The position numbers and the translations under genes were made by a program. Positions 9,071 to 20,533 of a stretch of DNA of 64,000 nucleotides are shown here, in pieces (position 1 is the stretch's first letter; every line of letters begins with the position of its first letter). The DNA lies in NCBI GenBank assembly GCA_025127975.1, contig JAHLYQ010000022.1:25458-89457 (forward strand). The letters are read 5' to 3'. The notes beneath the pieces are model-generated. The model had not been told where the DNA came from and ran no database searches. It saw nothing but the letters and a program-made list of their open reading frames with translations. This DNA comes from Synechococcus sp. CS-1331. Its GTDB lineage: Bacteria; Cyanobacteriota; Cyanobacteriia; PCC-6307; Cyanobiaceae.

Positions 9071-9902
9071 GGGAATCGGCCTGGACGGGCGCTTTGCACG
9101 CCTGATTCAAGCTGCCCGCCAGCACCACCCAGGCCCCCGGCGCGATCTCCTGGGGCCGCTGGAGCATGCCGATGCCCGCCGCGGCCGCCAGAGCGGCCAG
9201 CTGGGGTTCGGGCAGCAGGCCCGCCAGGGTGTTGCGCAGCATCTTGCGCCGGGCGCCAAAACAGCGCTTGAGCAGCATCTCCACCGTGCGGGCTACCCCT
9301 GGCTCCAGCTGCTGGTCTGCCCCCAGGGGCTCGATCAGGATCACCTCGGAGTGCACCTTCGGTGGCGGCTGAAAACAGCGGGGGGGCACGGCGCAGACAA
9401 GCTGGCAGCGGGCCATCAGTTGCATGCGCACGCTCAGGGCCGAATAGGCGCTGGAGCCCGGCAGGCTGCGGATGCGCTCGCCCACCTCCCTTTGCACCAG
9501 CAACACCAGGCGCTCGTAGGGCCGTGCAACGGGACGGTCGAGCCGGCCCACCAGGCGCTCCAGCAGGGGCCCTGTGATGTTGTAGGGAATGTTCGCCACC
9601 ACCTTGTTGGCCGCCGGCAGCTCCACGCAGAGCACATCCCCGGAGCAGAGGCTGAAACGGGGCTGGTCTGCAAAGCGCAGCTGCAGGCCAGCCACCAGAT
9701 CGCGGTCTAGCTCCACCGCCAGCACCGCCGCCGCCGGGGAGGCCAGCAGCCGCTCGGTCAGGGATCCCCGGCCGGGCCCCACCTCCAGCACCCGATCGCC
9801 GCTGCCAAGCTCTGCCGCCGCCACGATGCGGCCCAGCACCCCCTCATCGATCAACCAGTGCTGGCCGAAGCGTTTACGGACTCGATGGGCAGCAAAACTC
9901 AT
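9063..9902 (-). CDS. rsmA: 16S rRNA dimethyladenosine transferase
   Basis: 279 residues from the ATG at 9902 ([17 protein letters not shown]). A longer frame to 9977 exists but adds sequence foreign to the family. RsmA (KsgA) dimethylates two adenosines near the 3' end of 16S rRNA during small-subunit maturation. Seen: [12 protein letters not shown] (AdoMet-binding N-terminus), [13 protein letters not shown] (motif I, near residue 40) and [14 protein letters not shown] (motif IV, near 103). First gene of the tightly packed rsmA-ispE-DUF3082 run. Confidence 0.95.
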   Translation of the reverse strand: MSFAAHRVRKRFGQHWLIDEGVLGRIVAAAELGSGDRVLEVGPGRGSLTERLLASPAAAVLAVELDRDLVAGLQLRFADQPRFSLCSGDVLCVELPAANKVVANIPYNITGPLLERLVGRLDRPVARPYERLVLLVQREVGERIRSLPGSSAYSALSVRMQLMARCQLVCAVPPRCFQPPPKVHSEVILIEPLGADQQLEPGVARTVEMLLKRCFGARRKMLRNTLAGLLPEPQLAALAAAAGIGMLQRPQEIAPGAWVVLAGSLNQACKAPVQADSHG

Positions 9903-10001
9903 GGATCTCGCCGCTGTCTCTGGGCCCTGCAGTTCAGCATCCCAAGGGAAGCCCCAAGGGAAGCTCAGAGCAGCCAAACGGGCTCGTGGGTAACCAGCCC
10001 A

Positions 10002-10367
10002 TCAGTGATCGAGCCGCAGCCAGCGCACTGGCCCCCGGGCCGGGGCCAGGGGCACAAGGGCGAAAACCAGCTCCACCGCGCTGGCGGCCCAATCGGGATG
10101 GGCTGCCAGCCAGCAGGCCCAGGCCCGCTCCAGCCTCAGGCGCTTACCCCGATGCAGGGCCGCCACACCCCAGCCATCGGGTCCGCAGCGGCGGCGGCCC
10201 TTCACCTCCACCAGCAGCAGCCGGCCGGCCTTTTCCAGCACCAAATCGAGCTCGCCCCAGCGGCAGGTCCACTGGCGCGCCAGCAGGCGCCAGCCCCGCT
10301 GCTGCAGCAGGCGCAGAACCCGCTGCTCAGCCCAGTCCCCCTGGCGGCGGGCAGCGGTGCGGGGCAT
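10002..10367 (-). CDS. YraN/UPF0102 family endonuclease-like protein
   Basis: 121 residues. The family pattern is clear: GDWAEQRVLRLLQQRGWRLLARQW at the N-terminus, GELDLVLEKAGRLLLVEVKGR near residues 38-58 (the Asp, Glu and VKGR of a Holliday-junction-resolvase-like nuclease core), and KRLRLERA later. Family members are of uncertain function, probably DNA processing. It stands 99 bases upstream of rsmA on the same strand. Confidence 0.85.
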   Translation of the reverse strand: MPRTAARRQGDWAEQRVLRLLQQRGWRLLARQWTCRWGELDLVLEKAGRLLLVEVKGRRRCGPDGWGVAALHRGKRLRLERAWACWLAAHPDWAASAVELVFALVPLAPARGPVRWLRLDH

Positions 10368-10439
10368 GGGCAGGCTCCGGGCGAATTGGGTTAATGGCCT
10401 TCAGCCTTCCCACCGGGGCCTGGTGGCAACGGGGATGGG

Positions 10440-10868
10440 TCAGCCGATTGCTGCTAGAAAATCGGCAACGGTCTGAATCAGGATGCCGCTGGCAAGTTCT
10501 GGGGCATTCATCAGGAAGCCAAAATCACGAAGATCGCCAGTGAGCAACACATCAGCCTTACAGCCATAGGCAGCTCTAAAAATGGGCCTGTCTTTTTCTG
10601 CAAGCCGCTCCGGGCAAGGCAGGGATAGATTTTCAGGCACAATGCAAATTGAGGCAACCAGCCGCGTGAACTTAGGCAATACTTCAGGAAATTTGCGCTC
10701 AAGGTTGCGACGAGCTTCCTCCCTGGCGTAAGCGCTTATAGCGAGCTTGAACATGCCACCACTGCCCAGATTGATCAAGAATGCAGCCTTACCCCGGGGA
10801 TTATGAGCAGCGGTGAACAAAACATTGGCATCGAGGAAGATACGTATCAATGTTGTTAAAGCGCTCAA
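10440..10868 (-). CDS. PIN-domain protein, probable toxin of a type II toxin-antitoxin pair
   Basis: 142 residues. The PIN start RIFLDANVLFTAAH supplies the first catalytic Asp near residue 13; further acidic residues occur in REEARRNLERKFPE (about 49-62) and ADVLLTGDLRDFG near residue 108, the usual last acidic pair. PIN toxins are RNases that cleave tRNA or mRNA. The start overlaps the end of the AbrB-type gene by 4 bases (ATGA), the standard antitoxin-toxin arrangement. It could also be a solitary PIN nuclease, but the overlap makes a TA pair more likely. Confidence 0.8.
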   Translation of the reverse strand: MSALTTLIRIFLDANVLFTAAHNPRGKAAFLINLGSGGMFKLAISAYAREEARRNLERKFPEVLPKFTRLVASICIVPENLSLPCPERLAEKDRPIFRAAYGCKADVLLTGDLRDFGFLMNAPELASGILIQTVADFLAAIG

Positions 10869-11137
10869 GCCTGTTGAAGGCGAGCGAGGATCTGACCTCG
10901 CTCCTTAGGGCCAAGAATATCTGCCCGATCCCAGGCAGCAATCTGATCGTCGTTGTAGGTTTCCACCTCGATTAAGGCAGCTGGCTTGATGCGCAGCTCA
11001 CCCTCGCACTCCTCCACGATCACAGCACCACCAGGCTCAATGCCTAGATGTCTGCGCATCTCGGCAGGCAGGGTTACCTGGCCGCGGCTGGAAACCATGA
11101 GCACTTCCCGCAAACCATTGGGACGCATGGGTGACAT
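10865..11137 (-). CDS. SpoVT/AbrB-type antitoxin
   Basis: 90 residues. The swapped-hairpin DNA-binding domain is near residues 12-56, with VSSRGQVTLPAEMRRHLGIEPG, the diagnostic AbrB/MazE sequence. The tail DDQIAAWDRADILGPKERG probably binds and neutralises the partner PIN protein. Such antitoxins normally autorepress their operon. It is the upstream gene of the pair, divergent from the pentapeptide gene (102-base gap), where the operator should lie. Confidence 0.85.
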   Translation of the reverse strand: MSPMRPNGLREVLMVSSRGQVTLPAEMRRHLGIEPGGAVIVEECEGELRIKPAALIEVETYNDDQIAAWDRADILGPKERGQILARLQQA

Positions 11138-11239
11138 ATTGCGGAATATCGGTATCTCAGCTTAGTTTGCCGCTGGCTCATCCTGGCTTGGGATCTAGGG
11201 GCAACGGGTTCCTAGGCTGGCCACACCTGCCCCGCCGAC

Positions 11240-11740
11240 ATGCCCTTGTACTGGCGTTCCCTCGCCCAGCGGACGCTGGCCCTGGTGCTGAGCCTGGCTG
11301 CGAGCTGGTTCATCCCCGCTGCTCCGGCCTTGGCCGCCATGGATGTGGCCAAGCAGGTGCTGATCGGCGCCGACTTCTCCGCCCAGGATCTGCGGGGAGC
11401 CACCTTCAACCTCACAAACCTGCGCGATGCCAGCTTCGCCGGCTCCGATCTGCAGGGGGCGAGCCTGTTTGGCGCAAAGCTCCAGGATGCCGACTTGAGC
11501 AACACCAACCTGCGCGAGGCCACCCTCGATTCAGCGATCTTCGATGGCACCAACCTCACCAATGCGGTGCTCGAGGATGCCTTTGCCTTCAATACCAAGT
11601 TCACCAACGTGGTGATTGAGGGGGCCGACTTCACCAACGTGCCCCTGCGCGGCGATGCCCTCAAAAACCTCTGCGGCGTGGCCAGCGGCACTAACCCGGT
11701 GACAGGTCGCGACACCCGCGCCAGCCTGGGCTGTGGCTGA
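11240..11740 (+). CDS. secreted pentapeptide-repeat protein
   Basis: 166 residues. A signal peptide (about residues 1-33, ending PALAAM) suggests export to the thylakoid lumen or periplasm. Residues about 43-130 contain repeated A(D/N)LXX units such as GADFSAQDLRGATFNLTNL, which form a right-handed quadrilateral beta helix. A C-terminal pair of cysteines (LCGVASG...SLGCG) closes the protein and may form a disulfide. This matches the lumenal TL15/TL17-type pentapeptide proteins of cyanobacteria and plastids. Precise role unknown. Confidence 0.85.
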   Translation: MPLYWRSLAQRTLALVLSLAASWFIPAAPALAAMDVAKQVLIGADFSAQDLRGATFNLTNLRDASFAGSDLQGASLFGAKLQDADLSNTNLREATLDSAIFDGTNLTNAVLEDAFAFNTKFTNVVIEGADFTNVPLRGDALKNLCGVASGTNPVTGRDTRASLGCG

Positions 11741-11754
11741 ACCCCTCTGGATCG

Positions 11755-12147
11755 ATGAGCTTTGACGCCCACAGCCGCGAGCGCCTCGAGGCCCTTGGCC
11801 GCACCCTGCCCCAACCCCTACCCCAGCCCCAGCCCGCCGCTGGCTCCTCGCAGAGGGCAACGGAGAAGCGCCACCGGGTGGAAGTGGAGGAAAACCCCGA
11901 GGCCCTGTTCCGCGAGCTGATGCAGGTGAGCCCCGATGGCAGCGTGCCGCCCCACCTGATCGAGCGGTTGAAGCAGCTCGAAGCGCGCCGGCAGCCAGCC
12001 GCCCAGGCTTCCGTCACGGGTGCCGCCCAGACTCCCGCCCAGCCATCGCCCGGCCGAGGCGGCCCTCGCAGGGGGGCCGGCCCAGACCACGGCGACCTCT
12101 ATACGGCCTTCCAGCAATTGCTGCTGGAAGACGAGTCCCTCGAGTGA
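11755..12147 (+). CDS. conserved hypothetical protein with low-complexity arms
   Basis: 130 residues starting MSFDAHSRERLEALGRTLPQ. A compact middle, NPEALFRELMQVSPDGSVPP then HLIERLKQLEARR (about residues 46-80), is flanked by Pro/Gln-rich and Gly/Arg-rich linkers, and the protein ends DLYTAFQQLLLEDESLE. Soluble, no recognised domain. It follows the pentapeptide gene by 14 bases on the same strand and may share its transcript. Unrecognised. Confidence 0.6.
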   Translation: MSFDAHSRERLEALGRTLPQPLPQPQPAAGSSQRATEKRHRVEVEENPEALFRELMQVSPDGSVPPHLIERLKQLEARRQPAAQASVTGAAQTPAQPSPGRGGPRRGAGPDHGDLYTAFQQLLLEDESLE

Positions 12148-12186
12148 GAGGGCAGGTTTGGCCGCGTGCTGGGCTAGGGGTGGGGG

Positions 12187-12849
12187 ATGGCTAACCCCCT
12201 CAGCGCAGATCCCGGCTTGGCGGCCTTCGGCTCCAGCCTCGCCGCCATCTCCCTGGCGGAGCTGGGGGACAAGACCTTTTTCATGGCGCTGATCCTGGCG
12301 GTGCGCCACCGGGCCCGCTGGGTGTTTGTGGGGGCCTTCGCCGCCCTGACAGCCGTCACCCTGATCTCCCTGGCGCTGGGCTACGGCCTGCGGGAATTGC
12401 TACCCCAGACCGTGGTGCCCTGGCTGGCGGCCGCCCTGTTTCTGGGCTTTGGCCTCAAGCTGCTGATCGATGCCCAGGCCATGGCAGCGAATGCGGCCAG
12501 CGCCGAAGCCGAGCAGGCGGAGGAGGCGATCAACGCTGCCGAAACCGGCGGGGTGTTGAGCATCACCGCCTGGGCGGTGATCTGGGAAGCCTTTGTGCTC
12601 GTGTTTGTGGCCGAGTTGGGTGACCGCACCCAGTTCACGACGATCTTTATGGCCACCGCACCGGCCCAGGTGTTCAGCTTTGCAGGCCTGCTGGCCGGCA
12701 CCCTGCTGGGCCATGCCCTGGTGACCTGGCTGGCGGTGGGGGCCGGCAAGTGGATTGGCCAGCGGGTTGATGAGCGGCTGCTCTACCGGCTCAGTGGCGG
12801 CCTGTTTCTGGTGTTTGGCCTGGCGGCCCTGAAGCAGGCCCTGGGCTGA
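12187..12849 (+). CDS. TMEM165/GDT1-family cation exporter (Mnx-like)
   Basis: 220 residues, about six transmembrane helices in two repeats. Each half carries the family motif E-x-G-D-(K/R)-(T/S): ELGDKTFFMALILA near residue 26 and ELGDRTQFTTIF near residue 146. Cyanobacterial members such as Synechocystis Mnx export manganese from the cytoplasm to the thylakoid lumen, supplying PSII assembly and preventing Mn toxicity. An acidic Ala/Glu loop (about residues 100-120) joins the halves. Substrate Mn rather than Ca is inferred from cyanobacterial homologues. Confidence 0.85.
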   Translation: MANPLSADPGLAAFGSSLAAISLAELGDKTFFMALILAVRHRARWVFVGAFAALTAVTLISLALGYGLRELLPQTVVPWLAAALFLGFGLKLLIDAQAMAANAASAEAEQAEEAINAAETGGVLSITAWAVIWEAFVLVFVAELGDRTQFTTIFMATAPAQVFSFAGLLAGTLLGHALVTWLAVGAGKWIGQRVDERLLYRLSGGLFLVFGLAALKQALG

Positions 12850-12861
12850 TGGGCCCCGTAA

Positions 12862-13948
<1,087 letters not shown>

Positions 13949-13985
13949 GCCGGGCACTGGAGAAGGGCCAACCCCTCCCCTGCCC

Positions 13986-14360
13986 ATGGCCTGCAGCGCC
14001 CTGATCTCCCTGCTCGATACCCAGCACAGCCTTCAGGGCAACTGGTGGCTCCCCGATGGGGGCTTCCCCCAGCACCTGGCCAGCCTGCTGGGCTCACCGC
14101 TGCGGGCCAGCGGCCGGCCGCCCAGGAGCTGGCACGACCTCCAGGCGGTGTTCGAGCCCCTGGGGCCCCTGGCCAGCCCCGATGCCCCTGCCGCCAGCTA
14201 CCGCTACCTGCTCTGCCTAGACCGGCGCGGCAGCCGCATCTCCTGCTGGCGGCGCTATCCGGAAGGGCTGGGCTGGCAGCGGCGTTGTGGGCCCATGCCC
14301 CTGGCCCAGTTCATCCGCCGCTTCCAGCAGTCCGGCGCCGCTCGCCGTGCATCCAGCTGA
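13986..14360 (+). CDS. hypothetical soluble protein
   Basis: 124 residues starting MACSALISLLDTQHSLQGNW. Trp- and Arg-rich (SWHDLQAVFEPLG, SCWRRYPEGLGWQRR), without signal or membrane segments. It lies 65 bases after the GAPDH stop on the same strand, and its last 50 bases overlap the 3' end of sdhB on the opposite strand. No family recognised; it is kept because composition and frame look coding and no better frame covers the gap. Confidence 0.5.
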   Translation: MACSALISLLDTQHSLQGNWWLPDGGFPQHLASLLGSPLRASGRPPRSWHDLQAVFEPLGPLASPDAPAASYRYLLCLDRRGSRISCWRRYPEGLGWQRRCGPMPLAQFIRRFQQSGAARRASS

Positions 14361-15065
14361 TCCAATCGGCGGAAATCTGCTTTGGGCACACCGCCTCACA
14401 CTCGAGCTGGTTGCTGCAGCTGCCGAAGCCTTCGCGCCCCATCTGCTGCTGCATCGCTTCTGCCCTGGCGGCCCGCTCGGGCTGGCCCTGGGGCAGCTGG
14501 GCCAGATGGGCGAGCTTGGCGGCTACAAACAAACTGGCCGAGGCGTTGCGGCAACTGGCCACGCAGGCGCCGCAGCCGATGCAGGTGGCGGTTTCAAAGG
14601 CGGAGGCCGCCTGGTCGCGGCCCACCAAAATGGCATTGGCATCCGGGGCATTGCCGGTGTTCACCGAGCAGAAGCCCCCCGCTTCGATCAGGCGATCAAG
14701 GGCACTGCGATCCACGACCAGATCCTGAATCGGCGGAAAGGCTTTCGCCTGCCAGGGCGCGAGCACCAGGGTTTCGCCATCGTTGAAGCGGCGCAGATAT
14801 AGCTGGCACACCGTGGTGGCCGCCTGGGGGCCGTGGGCCTGACCGTTGACCAGAAAGCCACAGCTGCCGCAGATTCCTTCGCGGCAATCGTGCTCAAAGC
14901 CCACCGGCCTCTCCCCGGCGCTGATCAGCTGTTCATTGAGCAGATCCAGCGCCTCGAGCAGGGAGAGATCGGCTGAAACCTGCTCCAGCCTGTAGCTGGC
15001 GTAGGCACCAGGTGAGTCGGGGCTGCGCTGGCGCCAGATCCGCAGAGTCAGGGAAATCAGACCAC

Positions 15066-15069
<4 letters not shown>
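14311..15069 (-). CDS. sdhB: succinate dehydrogenase iron-sulfur subunit
   Basis: 252 residues from the ATG at 15069, which overlaps the sdhA stop by four bases (ATGA). It passes electrons from FAD to the membrane anchor through three Fe-S clusters. The 2Fe-2S ligands are in [15 protein letters not shown] (about residues 62-76); the C-terminal ferredoxin-like part has [11 protein letters not shown] near 160, then [12 protein letters not shown] near 222. This set matches the SdhB/FrdB family of type B enzymes. Last gene of sdhCAB. Confidence 0.93.
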
Positions 15070-16990
<1,921 letters not shown>

Positions 16991-16994
<4 letters not shown>

Positions 16995-17623
16995 GCCAGC
17001 CACCCCACGGCCCGCCCGTTCAGCAGCAGCGCCACCAGCAGAAAGCCGCTGCCCAGCAGCAGCGCCACCGCCCGCCCAGCCATGCGGATGGCCCGGCCAT
17101 TGCCCGGATTCAGCAGGCCCAGGCTGCGATGGGCCGCCTCCGCTCCATGCAGCAGGTGCAGACCCGCCGCCAGCCCTGCTGCCCCATAGAGCAGGGCCCA
17201 CCAGGGCTGGGCGAGGACTTCGAGCAGTCGGGCCAGCTCCAGCCCAGCCGGGGGCCGGGGCCAGCGCAACTGCGCCAGGTGCACCGCCAGGAACAGCAGC
17301 AGGATTGCGGCGCTGAGGGGCAGGCTGCGGGCCGCCCAGGCCCCCCAGCGATCGGCTCGCCGCGACACCAACGCCGATCGATTGCCCGCCTGGCGATTGG
17401 CCACCAGCTTCCAGGCGGTCAGCCCCAGGTGGCCCAGCAGGGCCGCGCTGAGCAGCCCTTCTGCGGGGAGCAACCAGGGGCTTTGGTGCAGGGCGGTGGC
17501 GTAGGCCTCAAACGCCGGCGGCTGCAGCAGGGCCAGGCTTACCCCGGCCAGGTGCAGCAGTAGAAATAACACCAGCAGCGAGCCTGATCCGGCGATCCAA
17601 GCTGCAACGGCGGACGGGAGCAC
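16991..17623 (-). CDS. sdhC: succinate dehydrogenase cytochrome b558 subunit (type B anchor)
   Basis: 210 residues with five hydrophobic helices, the fold of the single-subunit cytochrome b558 anchor. Candidate heme ligands lie within or next to the helices: LLHLAG (near 23), [11 protein letters not shown] (near 64), LAVHLAQL (near 113) and GLHLLHGAE (near 152). It anchors SdhAB and passes electrons to quinone. First gene of a contiguous sdhCAB operon, with ATGA overlaps at both junctions; 111 bases separate it from the divergent umuD. Confidence 0.85.
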
Positions 17624-17694
17624 TGCGGATCAAGCCTTCACGCTGAAGCGATAGTTCCAGTATCGCCCTTGGCGGCGGCCGGTCGCGAGAAACT

Positions 17695-17708
17695 GGTACG
17701 CATGAACT
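17695..17708. promoter_or_regulatory. candidate LexA (SOS) box between sdhC and umuD
   Basis: GGTACGCATGAACT, 26 bases before the umuD start. On the other strand it reads AGTTC-ATGC-GTACC, close to the published cyanobacterial LexA consensus RGTACNNNDGTWCB with two mismatches. Position next to umuDC supports it; binding is not shown. Confidence 0.4.
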
Positions 17709-17734
17709 AAGCTAATCGGGTTTGCGGCGCCCCC

Positions 17735-18085
17735 TTGGCCCCCGGCAGCCCTACCACCAATCTCTCCTCCACCACTCTCGCTACCCAGCTGATCCGCTGT
17801 CCCGCCAGCACCGTCTTGCTGCGGGTGAGTGGTGAGTCGATGCAGGAGGCCGGCATCAGCCACGGCGACCTGCTGATTGTGGATCGGGGCCTGGAGGCCC
17901 GGGCGGGCCAGGTGGTGGTGGCCTGGCTTGAGGGAGGCTTCACCCTCAAGCGCCTGGTGCGGCACCGGGGCCGGTGGCGCCTGGAGGCCGCCCATCCGGC
18001 CTATCCGCCCCTGGAGCTGGCCCCCTCTGGCCGCCCGCAGATCTGGGGAGTGGCCCTGCATGTGATCCGCACCCATGGGGCGTGA
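17735..18085 (+). CDS. umuD: UmuD-like S24 protein lacking the N-terminal arm
   Basis: 116 residues from a TTG start. The S24 peptidase core is intact: RVSGESMQEAGISHGDLLIVD with the nucleophile Ser near residue 36, and FTLKRLVRH with the general-base Lys near residue 73. Full-length UmuD has about 24 extra N-terminal residues removed by self-cleavage at a Cys/Ala-Gly bond. Here a Cys-Gly pair is still encoded just upstream of the TTG, but an in-frame TAA at 17710-17712 cuts off any longer product. The gene would make a UmuD'-like protein directly. It overlaps umuC by 11 bases. Confidence 0.8.
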   Translation: MAPGSPTTNLSSTTLATQLIRCPASTVLLRVSGESMQEAGISHGDLLIVDRGLEARAGQVVVAWLEGGFTLKRLVRHRGRWRLEAAHPAYPPLELAPSGRPQIWGVALHVIRTHGA

Positions 18086-19358
18086 CGCCATCGTGCTGAT
18101 CGACGGCAACAACTTCTACGCCTCCTGCGAAGCGTTGCTGGATCCGGCCGTGCTCGGCCGGCCCCTAGTGGTGCTCTCCAACAACGACGGCTGCGTCGTA
18201 TCGCGCAGCGCCGAAGCCCGGGCCCTGGGGATTCGCATGGGCCAGCCCTACTTCCAGGTGCGGCGGGAACTGGAACGCCAGGGCGTGGTGGTGCGCAGCT
18301 CCAATTACGCCCTCTATGCCGACCTGAGCCAGCGGTTGATGGCCGTGCTGGAGGAGTGGGTGGAGGTGCTGGAGATCTATTCAATCGATGAGGCCTTCGG
18401 CCGCCTGAAGCGGCCGGCGGGCAACGGTGACCTGGGCGACTGGGGCCGCCAGCTGCGCCACGACGTGCAACGCCGGCTGGGGCTGCCGGTGGCGGTGGGC
18501 ATCGCCCCCACCAAGGTGCTGGCCAAGCTGGCCAACAAAATCGCCAAAACCAGCCCAGCGGAAGGGGGCGTCTTCGACTTCAGCAGCAGCGCCGATCCAG
18601 ATCGCCAGCTCGAAGCGATCGCCATCGAAGACGTGTGGGGCATCGGCCGCCAGCTCTCCCGCTGGTGCCGGCTGCGGGGCATCAGCCATGCCCGCGCCCT
18701 GCGCGACATGCCCAGCGGCGAACTGCGGCGACGCTGCGGCGTGGTGGGTGTGCGCCTGCAGCAGGAGTTGCGCGGCCACGCCTGCCTGCCCCTGGAGCTG
18801 GTGCCGCCCGCCAAGCGGGAAACCTGCGTGAGCCGCAGCTTCAGCCAGCCGATCACCAGCTATGCCCAGCTGAAGGAGGCGATCGCCACCTACCTGAGCC
18901 GGGCGGCGGAGAAGTTACGACGCCAGCGGCAACGGACTGGGGCCGTCACGGTGTTCGTGCGCAGCAGCCCCTTCAACGGCACCAGTTTCTATAGCAACGG
19001 CGCCACCGTGATCCTGCCGGTTGCCAGCAACGACACGGCCGTGCTGCTGCAGGCGGCCCTGCCCCTGGTGCAGCAGCTGTTCCGGCCCCATAAACCACTG
19101 CAGAAGGCCGGCGTGCTGATGCAGGAGCTGCAGGATGAAGCGACCCTGCAACACCACCTGCTGGTGCCGTTGCCGCCAGAGCAGCAGCGGCGGCGCGCGG
19201 CCCTGATGGCCACCATCGACCGCCTCAATCGCCACTACGGCAGCGGCACGATCCAATGGGCCGCTGCCGGCCTGCACACACCCTGGCAAATGCGGCGTTC
19301 CCAGCTGTCGGGGGCTGCCACCACGCGGCTGGAGGCCATCCCGGTGGTCCATGCCTGA
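18075..19358 (+). CDS. umuC: Y-family DNA polymerase V catalytic subunit
   Basis: 427 residues. The Y-family palm motifs are present: DGNNFYASCE (residues 10-19, first metal-binding Asp) and YSIDEAF near residue 101 (catalytic Asp-Glu). LSNNDGCVVSRSAEARALGI and the UmuC C-terminal little-finger domain (SRSFSQPI near 254) follow. With UmuD' it forms the translesion polymerase Pol V used in the SOS response. Length agrees with E. coli UmuC (422). Overlaps umuD by 11 bases, so the two are cotranscribed, probably under LexA control. Confidence 0.95.
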   Translation: MGRDAIVLIDGNNFYASCEALLDPAVLGRPLVVLSNNDGCVVSRSAEARALGIRMGQPYFQVRRELERQGVVVRSSNYALYADLSQRLMAVLEEWVEVLEIYSIDEAFGRLKRPAGNGDLGDWGRQLRHDVQRRLGLPVAVGIAPTKVLAKLANKIAKTSPAEGGVFDFSSSADPDRQLEAIAIEDVWGIGRQLSRWCRLRGISHARALRDMPSGELRRRCGVVGVRLQQELRGHACLPLELVPPAKRETCVSRSFSQPITSYAQLKEAIATYLSRAAEKLRRQRQRTGAVTVFVRSSPFNGTSFYSNGATVILPVASNDTAVLLQAALPLVQQLFRPHKPLQKAGVLMQELQDEATLQHHLLVPLPPEQQRRRAALMATIDRLNRHYGSGTIQWAAAGLHTPWQMRRSQLSGAATTRLEAIPVVHA

Positions 19359-19376
19359 GCGACCAGGCTCAGAAAT

Positions 19377-19754
19377 TTAAATAATTGGCAACAGCGCCGC
19401 CTCGATCATGGCGGCCGTCACCGGAATGGTTTCCAGTTCATCGGCATTGTCGAGAAAGGCCTCAAAGGAGGCGTAACGCCGCACGCAGGGCTGGGCTAGC
19501 GCGTCAGCACAGGCAGCGGCCCAGCTGCCCTCCTCCGGCTTAACGGCGAGATAGGCGGTGAGGGCTTCATCGAGATCGCTGCCATCGCCGATGGCTTCGC
19601 CGTGCCAGAACACTTCGAAAAACCCCATGGCCCCAGGCGTCAGCAGAGCAGCAAGGCCAGCGTATCGGGGGTCCGGGCCATCCCGGATCGGGGCCGGAGC
19701 TGCCGCCGCTGCGGCACTTTGCTCCAGGGAGAGGATCCAGATCCATTGCTTCAT
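19377..19754 (-). CDS. hypothetical protein, possibly a host-adaptive accessory protein
   Basis: 125 residues beginning MKQWIWILSLEQSAAAAAAP and containing GFFEVFWHGEAIGDGSDLDEALTAYLA split over about residues 43-69. Soluble, acidic in the middle, no recognised domain. It ends 18 bases from the convergent umuC stop. Composition matches the core genome. Not recognised; real gene judged likely from its uniform composition and lack of a competing frame. Confidence 0.5.
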   Translation of the reverse strand: MKQWIWILSLEQSAAAAAAPAPIRDGPDPRYAGLAALLTPGAMGFFEVFWHGEAIGDGSDLDEALTAYLAVKPEEGSWAAACADALAQPCVRRYASFEAFLDNADELETIPVTAAMIEAALLPII

Positions 19755-19858
19755 AATGGTATCGAGATCCCGCCGATCACCCCGTTACAACCACCTGCCC
19801 ATCTAGCAACGCCAGCTGTGCTGGGCGCACTTAATCCGCGACCTGACAGCCATTGAGC

Positions 19859-20158
19859 TCAGCTGAGCAGCAGGAAGCCGGCCTCTGGGTGGGAGCAGAA
19901 CTGCTCAATCGTCTCTGCCTGCTGGAGCAACAGGGACGCCGTCGCGGCGTTGCTGACGTTGCCGATGGCCAGGCAGACAACCTTGGGCGGAAATCCCCGG
20001 CCCACGCTGAGATCGAGGAAGTCCTCGTCCTTGGTGACCAGTACGTGGCCCTGCTGACTGGCCCATATCCAGATCGCGGTGTCACTGGCGCCGCCGAGAC
20101 CGATCAGGCGCACATGGGTGGAGTGCGGAAACCTCTCGATCAGTAGCGGTGGACTCAC
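19859..20158 (-). CDS. DUF5615-type PIN-like protein with an altered N-terminus
   Basis: 99 residues from a GTG. The family core is clear: FPHSTHVRLIGLGGASDTAIW, then HVLVTKDEDFLDL near residue 39, the diagnostic TKD-x-DF acidic motif. Members usually begin with a short strand carrying the first acidic residue, of the form LLFDENLSPRL. Here the frame upstream of the GTG reads LRFEPASVSPPLL, overlapping the end of the DUF433 gene, so that strand is degenerate or starts from a non-standard codon. Likely the nuclease-like partner of the adjacent DUF433 protein; it may be inactive. Confidence 0.65.
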   Translation of the reverse strand: MSPPLLIERFPHSTHVRLIGLGGASDTAIWIWASQQGHVLVTKDEDFLDLSVGRGFPPKVVCLAIGNVSNAATASLLLQQAETIEQFCSHPEAGFLLLS

Positions 20159-20168
20159 GCTGGCTGGC

Positions 20169-20402
20169 TCAAACCGCAGCGGGGCTGGTGATCAGGCGTT
20201 TTTCACGCTCTGCCGCAAAGGCCAGACAGGCCAGCACGTCCTCATGGCTGAGCTGGGGAAAGGCCTCCAGGAGTTCTGCTTCCGTGCTGCCGGCGGACAG
20301 GGTGCCGAGCACATCGCCCACAGTCAGGCGCGTACCCCTCACGCACGGCTTCCCAAAGCGCACCGACGGGTCAATAGTGATCCGCTCAAGCAGTTCCATC
20401 AC
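20169..20402 (-). CDS. DUF433 family protein, probable antitoxin
   Basis: 77 residues. RITIDPSVRFGKPCVRGTRLTV is the family signature (residues 7-28), followed by a winged-helix-like part ending HEDVLACLAFAAEREKRL. DUF433 genes commonly precede DUF5615 genes and are regarded as antitoxin or DNA-binding partners, as arranged here (10-base gap). The C-terminal SPAAV is slightly different from usual family ends, where the junction with the next gene seems rearranged. Confidence 0.75.
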   Translation of the reverse strand: MMELLERITIDPSVRFGKPCVRGTRLTVGDVLGTLSAGSTEAELLEAFPQLSHEDVLACLAFAAEREKRLITSPAAV

Positions 20403-20533
20403 TGAATGCTAAAGGATTTCTGGGGGACGTCCCTGAGTGGGCTCGACCCTCTACGGCTAAGGAATCAAAGGAGCGGTTAACCGTAGCCAGCACAAACCGT
20501 GGAATCACGGGTCGGCTCTTTGCTGGAGCGTGC

